The notes below the pieces were generated by a model that saw nothing but the letters and a program-made list of their open reading frames with translations, was not told the DNA's origin and ran no database searches. Below are positions 4,582 through 8,106 of a stretch of DNA of 8,106 nucleotides, piece after piece. The DNA comes from Chloroflexota bacterium (GTDB lineage Bacteria; Chloroflexota; Dormibacteria; Dormibacterales; Dormibacteraceae). Each line of letters starts with the position of its first letter. Position 1 is the stretch's first letter. Position numbers and translations under genes: made by a program. Location: the NCBI GenBank assembly GCA_005880175.1, contig VBJR01000112.1, forward strand, positions 1 through 8,106, written 5' to 3'.

Positions 4582-7314
4582 ATGGACGCTATCGGCACCG
4601 TGGAGATCGGCGGCAAGGTGGCCAGCGGGCCTCTGCGCGTCTTCCTGAGCCACACCTCCGACCTGGGTCTGCCTGACGAGAAGGGGTCGTTCGTGGCCGC
4701 CGCCGTGGCCACGGTGCTCCGCGCCCGCCACGCGGTGACGGACATGGCCTACTTCGCTGCGCGCGACACCTCGCCGGCCGCCGTCTGCGAGGAGATGGTG
4801 GCGCAGTCGGACGTCTACGTGGGCATCATCGGGGTCCGGTACGGGTCGCCGGTCCGGGACCGGCCGCACGTCTCGTACACCGAGCTGGAGTTCGAGGCGG
4901 CGGGCGAGCGCGGCCAGCCGCGGCTGATCTTCCTCATCGGCGAGGATTCCGCCCACCTGCCACCGGACGACGAGCCACCGGAACGCCGGACCCGGCAAGG
5001 CGCGTTCCGGCGGCGGCTGCGGGAGTCCGGGTTGGTCAGCGTCCGCGTCGGCTCGCCGGCCGAGCTCGAACTGGCGGTCTACCAGGCGCTCATCGAGCTG
5101 GCCCCCACCCCGGACGCGCCCGCCCGCCTGGCCGCGGCGCAGGCGCTGCTCGCGTCCATGCCGACAGACGTCCTGCTCGAGCGCGCGCCGCTGCCCGCCG
5201 GCTCGCGCATGCCGTTGGCCCCGAACCCGCTCTTCGTCGGCCGCGGCGACGAGCTGCTCGCCGTGGCGCGCGCGCTGCGCGGCGGCGACACCACGGTCGC
5301 GCTCGGCCAGGTCGTGGCCTCCACCGGCCTCGGTGGCCTGGGCAAGACGCAGTTGGCGGTGGAGCTCGTGCATCGGTACGGGCGCTTCTTCGCTGGTGGC
5401 GTGTTCTGGCTCAGCTTCGCAAGCGCCGACGAGATCGCGCTCCAGGTCGCCGGCTGCGCGCCGCCAGGGTTGGAGGCGCGGCCGCTGGAGGAGCGGGTGC
5501 AGCGCGTGAAGGACGCGTGGCAGAGCGCTGTGCCGCGGCTGCTGGTGTTCGACAACTGCGAGGAGGAGGCGCTGCTCGACGCGTGGCGGCCGTCCAGCGG
5601 CGGGTGTCGGGTGCTGGTCACGTCGCGGCGCTCGGCGTGGTCGCCGACCCTCGGCGTGACGGCGCTGCCCCTCGATCTGCTGCCGCGCGCCGACAGCATC
5701 GAGCTCCTCCGGCGGTATCGGCCGGATCTGGCGGCCGACGACCCTGGGCTCGACGCCCTCGCCGCCGAGCTGGGCGACCTGCCGCTGGCGCTGCACCTGG
5801 CCGGGAGCTACCTGCGTGCGTACCGCGCGGAGGTCAGCCTGGACGGCTATCTAATGGAGCTGCGGCGGGCAGAGTTCGTCCCGCACGCGTCCCTGATCGG
5901 TGCCGGACTCGACGACACGCCCTCGCCAACGCACCACGTTCAGGGAGTGGCTCAGACCTTCGCCTTATGCCTGGGCCGCCTGGACCCCGAGCGCGAGGTC
6001 AACCGGGTGGCGATCGCGCTCCTGGCCCGGATGGCGTGTATGGCGCCGGGCGAGCCGGTGCCGCGCGACCTGCTCGCGAAGACGCTCGAAGGCGTGGGTC
6101 CGCAGCTGCGGGCGGACGGGTTGCGGCGGCTCGCGGCGGTTGGGCTGGTGGAGGTGGGTGACGGCTGGCTGCGACTGCATCGGCTGTTGGCTCACTTCGC
6201 TCGCCACGAGTGCCTGGACCCGGGTGCGCAGGCAGCAGCCGACCGGGCGTTGGTCGGGTGCGGGCGACTTGCTGTGGAGGCGCATCTGACGGGGACGGCG
6301 CTGGCGGCCGTGATCCCCCACTTGATCCATGTCGCGAGTAGGGAGACTGATGACGAGCCCCTCCTGGCCGGGCTCTGCGATTCGGCCGGTCTGGCGCTGC
6401 AGTGGGCCGGCGATCTCCGCGCCGCCAGGCCCTTCTTGGAGCACGCTCTGATCATCAGGGCGCGGGGGCTGGGGCCTGACCACCCGGATACGGCCGAAAG
6501 CCTCGACCACCTGGCCGTCTTGGTCCGGGCGCAGGGTGACCTTCCTGCCGCCAGGCACCTCGCGGAGCGCTCGTTGTCGATCCGCTGGCGAGTACTCGGG
6601 CCCAACCACCCCGATACCGCCTTCAGCCTCAACAATCTGGGCCTCATGCTCTGGGCCCAGGGCGAGCTGGCTGCCGCCAGGCCCCTGTTCGAGCGCGCCC
6701 TCGCAATCACAGAGAGCGTGAATGGACCCGATCACCCCGTCGCCCCCGTCCTCAACAACCTGGCTCGCCTGCTGCGGGACCAGGGCGAGGTGGCCTCTGC
6801 CAGGGCGCTCTTCGAGCGCTCCGTAGCGATCAGGGAGCGGGAGGCTGGACCCGATCACCCCAATACCGCTTACAGCCTGAACCACCTGGGCGAGGTGCTC
6901 CTGGTCCAGGGCGAGCTCGGCACCGCGAGGCTGCTCATCGAACGCGCCCTGGACATCCGCGAGCGAGTACTGGGACCCGACCACCGCCACACCGCGTTCA
7001 GCCTCAACAGCCTGGCGGACCTGCTTCGGGAACAGGACGAGCTGGACGCTGCCAGGCCGCTCGTCGAGCGCGCTCTAGCCATCCGCGAGCGTGTGCTGGG
7101 ACCCGACCATCCCTACACAGCCACCAGCCTCATCAGCCTAGCCGCCCTGCTTCGCGACCAGGGCGACCCGGCCGCCGCCCGCCCCCTCTTCGAGCGCGCC
7201 CTCGCCATCCGCGAGCGCGTCCTCGGGCCCGACCACCCCGACACCGCCGCGACCAGGCGCGCCCTGCAGGGGCTGGCGGGGGAGGGCGGCAGGGCAGGGG
7301 CGGGGAGCGGTTGA
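4582..7314 (+). CDS. STAND NTPase: DUF4062 - NB-ARC - winged helix - TPR array
   Basis: A 910-residue cytoplasmic signal-transduction ATPase. Residues about 18-130 are DUF4062: RVFLSHTSDL at 19-28, then DTSPAAVCEEMVAQSDVYVG, IGVRYGSP, and SYTELEFEAA. NB-ARC follows: P-loop GLGGLGKT (249-256), kinase-2/Walker B LLVFDN (320-325), VTSRR sensor (346-350), and GDLPLAL (398-404, the GLPL motif). A winged-helix-like region (about 480-560, ending LVEVGDGWLRLHRLLAHFARHE) leads to seven kinesin-light-chain-type TPRs (about 599-891). Each is 42 residues with a GPDHP signature, except the third, which has 41. In known STAND proteins the repeats sense a ligand, the NTPase oligomerises, and the N-terminal domain acts as effector. 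The ligand here is unknown. ATG 4582 was chosen because a G-rich GGGATGGGGGAG precedes it, although the spacing is tight. GTG 4567 is the in-frame alternative and lacks a ribosome site. It stands alone, with no partner gene. Confidence 0.92.
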   Translation: MDAIGTVEIGGKVASGPLRVFLSHTSDLGLPDEKGSFVAAAVATVLRARHAVTDMAYFAARDTSPAAVCEEMVAQSDVYVGIIGVRYGSPVRDRPHVSYTELEFEAAGERGQPRLIFLIGEDSAHLPPDDEPPERRTRQGAFRRRLRESGLVSVRVGSPAELELAVYQALIELAPTPDAPARLAAAQALLASMPTDVLLERAPLPAGSRMPLAPNPLFVGRGDELLAVARALRGGDTTVALGQVVASTGLGGLGKTQLAVELVHRYGRFFAGGVFWLSFASADEIALQVAGCAPPGLEARPLEERVQRVKDAWQSAVPRLLVFDNCEEEALLDAWRPSSGGCRVLVTSRRSAWSPTLGVTALPLDLLPRADSIELLRRYRPDLAADDPGLDALAAELGDLPLALHLAGSYLRAYRAEVSLDGYLMELRRAEFVPHASLIGAGLDDTPSPTHHVQGVAQTFALCLGRLDPEREVNRVAIALLARMACMAPGEPVPRDLLAKTLEGVGPQLRADGLRRLAAVGLVEVGDGWLRLHRLLAHFARHECLDPGAQAAADRALVGCGRLAVEAHLTGTALAAVIPHLIHVASRETDDEPLLAGLCDSAGLALQWAGDLRAARPFLEHALIIRARGLGPDHPDTAESLDHLAVLVRAQGDLPAARHLAERSLSIRWRVLGPNHPDTAFSLNNLGLMLWAQGELAAARPLFERALAITESVNGPDHPVAPVLNNLARLLRDQGEVASARALFERSVAIREREAGPDHPNTAYSLNHLGEVLLVQGELGTARLLIERALDIRERVLGPDHRHTAFSLNSLADLLREQDELDAARPLVERALAIRERVLGPDHPYTATSLISLAALLRDQGDPAAARPLFERALAIRERVLGPDHPDTAATRRALQGLAGEGGRAGAGSG
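6376..7254 (+). repeat. Seven-unit 126-bp tandem repeat encoding TPRs
   Basis: Units encode residues 599-640, 641-682, 683-723, 724-765, 766-807, 808-849 and 850-891. The consensus is L-N-x-L-A-x-L-L-x-x-QGEL-x-x-ARPLFERALAI-RERVLGPDHP-x-TA. The third unit is one codon short (GPDHPVAPV). The last units are the most alike, sharing ALAIRERVLGPDHP. Confidence 0.9.
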
Positions 7315-7337
7315 CGGCCGCGTCGCTGATCGTCGCG

Positions 7338-7361
7338 GCGCAACTGGCCAACGGGTTGCGC
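7338..7361. terminator. Hairpin between convergent genes, possible bidirectional terminator
   Basis: GCGCAAC (7338-7344) pairs perfectly with GTTGCGC (7355-7361) around a 10-base loop, in the 106-bp gap between the ends of the NTPase gene and the minus-strand membrane-protein gene. There is no T-run on either side, so intrinsic termination is uncertain. Confidence 0.35.
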
Positions 7362-7420
7362 GACATTCAGTGTGGACGAGGTGGTCAGATCGGTGGATCG
7401 CCGTTGGCGTGACGCGAGAC

Positions 7421-7609
7421 TCACCGCCTGCCCAGTCTGCCCGCGCGGAACTCCTCGATGAATCGCTCGGGATCGTCCAGTTCCTCCTCAATCCGGATCG
7501 TGCCGTGGAGCATGTATAGCAAGGCCACTGGTAGACCAACGACGCTTACACACAGAAGCCAGAACCAGTAGGAGTTCCCGAGGAAGCGGTAGCGGACGAT
7601 CTTCGACAT
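7421..7609 (-). CDS. Small single-transmembrane protein, 62 residues
   Basis: The minus-strand ATG at 7609 is preceded by a strong GGAGG (7615-7619) with five bases of spacing, which fixes this start over the longer upstream open frame. The product MSKIVRYRFLGNSYWFW... has a basic N-terminus, one hydrophobic helix (about 14-34, YWFWLLCVSVVGLPVALLYML) and a very acidic segment IRIEEELDDPERFIEEFRAG ending RLGRR. The arrangement suggests an N-in membrane anchor with a small charged tail. It looks like a conserved small membrane protein of high-GC bacteria, but I cannot name a family. It is transcribed convergently with the NTPase gene and divergently from the lipoprotein gene, so it is probably its own transcription unit. 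Confidence 0.8.
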   Translation of the reverse strand: MSKIVRYRFLGNSYWFWLLCVSVVGLPVALLYMLHGTIRIEEELDDPERFIEEFRAGRLGRR

Positions 7610-7614
7610 ACTCC

Positions 7615-7619
7615 CCTCC
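7615..7619 (-). promoter_or_regulatory. Strong Shine-Dalgarno (GGAGG)
   Basis: The minus strand reads TGGAGGGGAGTATG. GGAGG five bases before the ATG is the best ribosome site in the window and decides the start of the 62-residue protein. Confidence 0.85.
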
Positions 7620-7717
7620 AGGCGTGACCGGGTGGCCAGGCTGACCATCAGCTCGGACGGCGTGACGGAGCGGGATCGTAGCACCGCCGCGCCGTCCGCT
7701 CGGACCAGCTTCCCTGG

Positions 7718-7736
7718 CGCCGGGGCGGCCCCGGCG
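7718..7736. other. Perfect GC hairpin, 8-bp stem and 3-base loop
   Basis: CGCCGGGG (7718-7725), loop CGG, then CCCCGGCG (7729-7736). It lies in the divergent spacer, with no T-run on either strand. It could be a transcription pause or leader structure for the minus-strand gene, or just a consequence of composition. Confidence 0.4.
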
Positions 7737-7908
7737 AGCCGCCGGCGTCCGTCGCCTTGGACGGCGCCAACAGTTCGCCGGCGCCAGCAGCGCGTCCGGC
7801 CTACAAGCACCGCTCGACGACGCCCCTCGGCCGCACCTCGCGAGCACCCTCAACTTGCCCACGACCCGCCGCCGGGTCTCACGCACCCCTCTCGCGCGAG
7901 TACGTGGT

Positions 7909-8106
7909 ATGAGGACTCCACACCGGAACCCCCGCCCGACCGCGCCGCGGCCCCGCGCCCTACCGCCCGGCTGGCTGTCCGCCGCGTTCGCCCTGGCCCC
8001 GCTCCTGCTCGCCGGCTGCACCGACGACGTGGCCGCGAGCTGCCCGCCGCTCGCGCACCCCGAGGTGCTGACGGTCGCGGCCGCCGCCTCCGACCCGTGC
8101 GCGGCG
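7909..8106 (+). CDS. N-terminus of a lipoprotein (3' end outside window)
   Basis: The ATG at 7909 opens a frame that runs off the right edge (66 codons visible). The product starts with a long basic, Pro-rich n-region (MRTPHRNPRPTAPRPRAL), then a hydrophobic stretch WLSAAFALAPLLLAG (22-36) and a lipobox LAGC with the acceptor Cys at 37. This is a signal-peptidase-II substrate, so the mature protein is anchored outside the cytoplasmic membrane. After TDDVAAS comes CPPLAHPEVLTVAAAASDPC, where a new beta strand may begin; this could be the start of a substrate-binding or VWA-type domain, but too little is visible. The Asp at +3 and +4 has no clear meaning in a monoderm. No ribosome site is obvious before the ATG. 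Confidence 0.75.
   Translation, partial: MRTPHRNPRPTAPRPRALPPGWLSAAFALAPLLLAGCTDDVAASCPPLAHPEVLTVAAAASDPCAA

Larger units (their letters stand above)
7610..7908. other. Divergent intergenic region
   Basis: 299 bp between the divergent membrane-protein and lipoprotein genes. It is extremely G+C-rich with several overlapping GC palindromes. Notable items are a perfect 8-bp hairpin at 7718-7736 and the palindrome CTCGCGCGAG at 7891-7900 just before the lipoprotein start. The minus-strand open frame continues through 7810 but is Arg/Ala-rich and has no ribosome site. No clear promoter pair is seen; TACGAT on the minus strand (7675-7680) is the only -10-like hexamer. Confidence 0.55.

Noticed and set aside
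4349..4648. 99-codon plus-strand frame just before and into the NTPase gene
   Set aside because: TTG start with no ribosome site, Arg-rich, overlaps the NTPase start by over 60 bases in another frame; no recognisable motif.
4336..5796. 486-codon open frame on the minus strand opposite the NTPase gene
   Set aside because: Arg/Pro/Gln/His-rich shadow of a clearly recognised plus-strand gene (DUF4062 and NB-ARC motifs); typical of high-GC codon bias.
5965..6990. 341-codon minus-strand open frame opposite the TPR region
   Set aside because: Its repeats mirror the TPR units of the plus strand; no independent motif or ribosome site.
7741..7790. Several GGCGCC and GCCGGC palindromes in the divergent spacer
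   Set aside because: Expected by chance at this base composition; no consistent spacing.
7610..7810. N-terminal extension of the minus-strand 62-residue protein
   Set aside because: The extension is Arg/Ala/Gly-rich without a ribosome site, whereas ATG 7609 has GGAGG at ideal spacing.
1..8106. CRISPR array, tRNA, rRNA or insertion-sequence ends
   Set aside because: I looked for regularly spaced repeats, tRNA-like cloverleaf pieces and transposase motifs and saw none.

Overview
The window is about 70% or more G+C and densely coding. Its gene style (GTG and ATG starts, GGAGG ribosome sites, kinesin-light-chain-type TPR arrays, a DUF4062/NB-ARC protein) fits a high-GC Chloroflexota (Thermomicrobia-like) or Actinomycetota genome. 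No rRNA, tRNA or housekeeping gene fixes the taxon, so this is an inference. The left two thirds look like accessory DNA: a conjugative element or prophage-derived island.

Region 1 (1-3527) is one tightly coupled plus-strand operon in which every stop overlaps the next start. The order is: the C-terminal end of a probable TraG/VirD4-like conjugative coupling protein (2-400, cut by the window edge); a small membrane-anchored protein (397-855); a phage-type 'MGYTHY'-like protein (855-1631); a second phage/actinobacterial-type unknown (1628-2362); an LPD29-domain protein (2359-3390); and a doubtful 46-residue ORF (3387-3527). The three middle proteins have unrelated N-terminal parts but share a ~33-residue C-terminal module, nearly identical in DNA as well as protein. 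This is the most unusual signal in the window. Because it lies next to a coupling-protein-like gene, it could be a shared docking or secretion tag, but that is a hypothesis.

Region 2 (about 3478-4581) is a decayed or low-density stretch. It has a probable two-TM micro-protein on the minus strand (3478-3645), a frameshifted remnant resembling the DUF4326 / ParB-associated family (about 3704-3994), and a 78-residue minus-strand helical protein (3934-4170). Both minus-strand genes have a TAnnCT -10-like hexamer six bases before ATG, as in leaderless transcripts. About 410 bp without a clear gene follow, holding a dyad and a weak promoter candidate.

Region 3 (4582-7314) is a 910-residue STAND NTPase, DUF4062 - NB-ARC - winged helix - seven TPRs. 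Its architecture and mobile-element neighbourhood make a conflict/defence sensor plausible.

Region 4 (7315-8106) holds a short convergent gap with a hairpin, a 62-residue single-TM protein on the minus strand with a strong ribosome site, a 299-bp divergent spacer, and the start of a lipoprotein gene running off the right edge.
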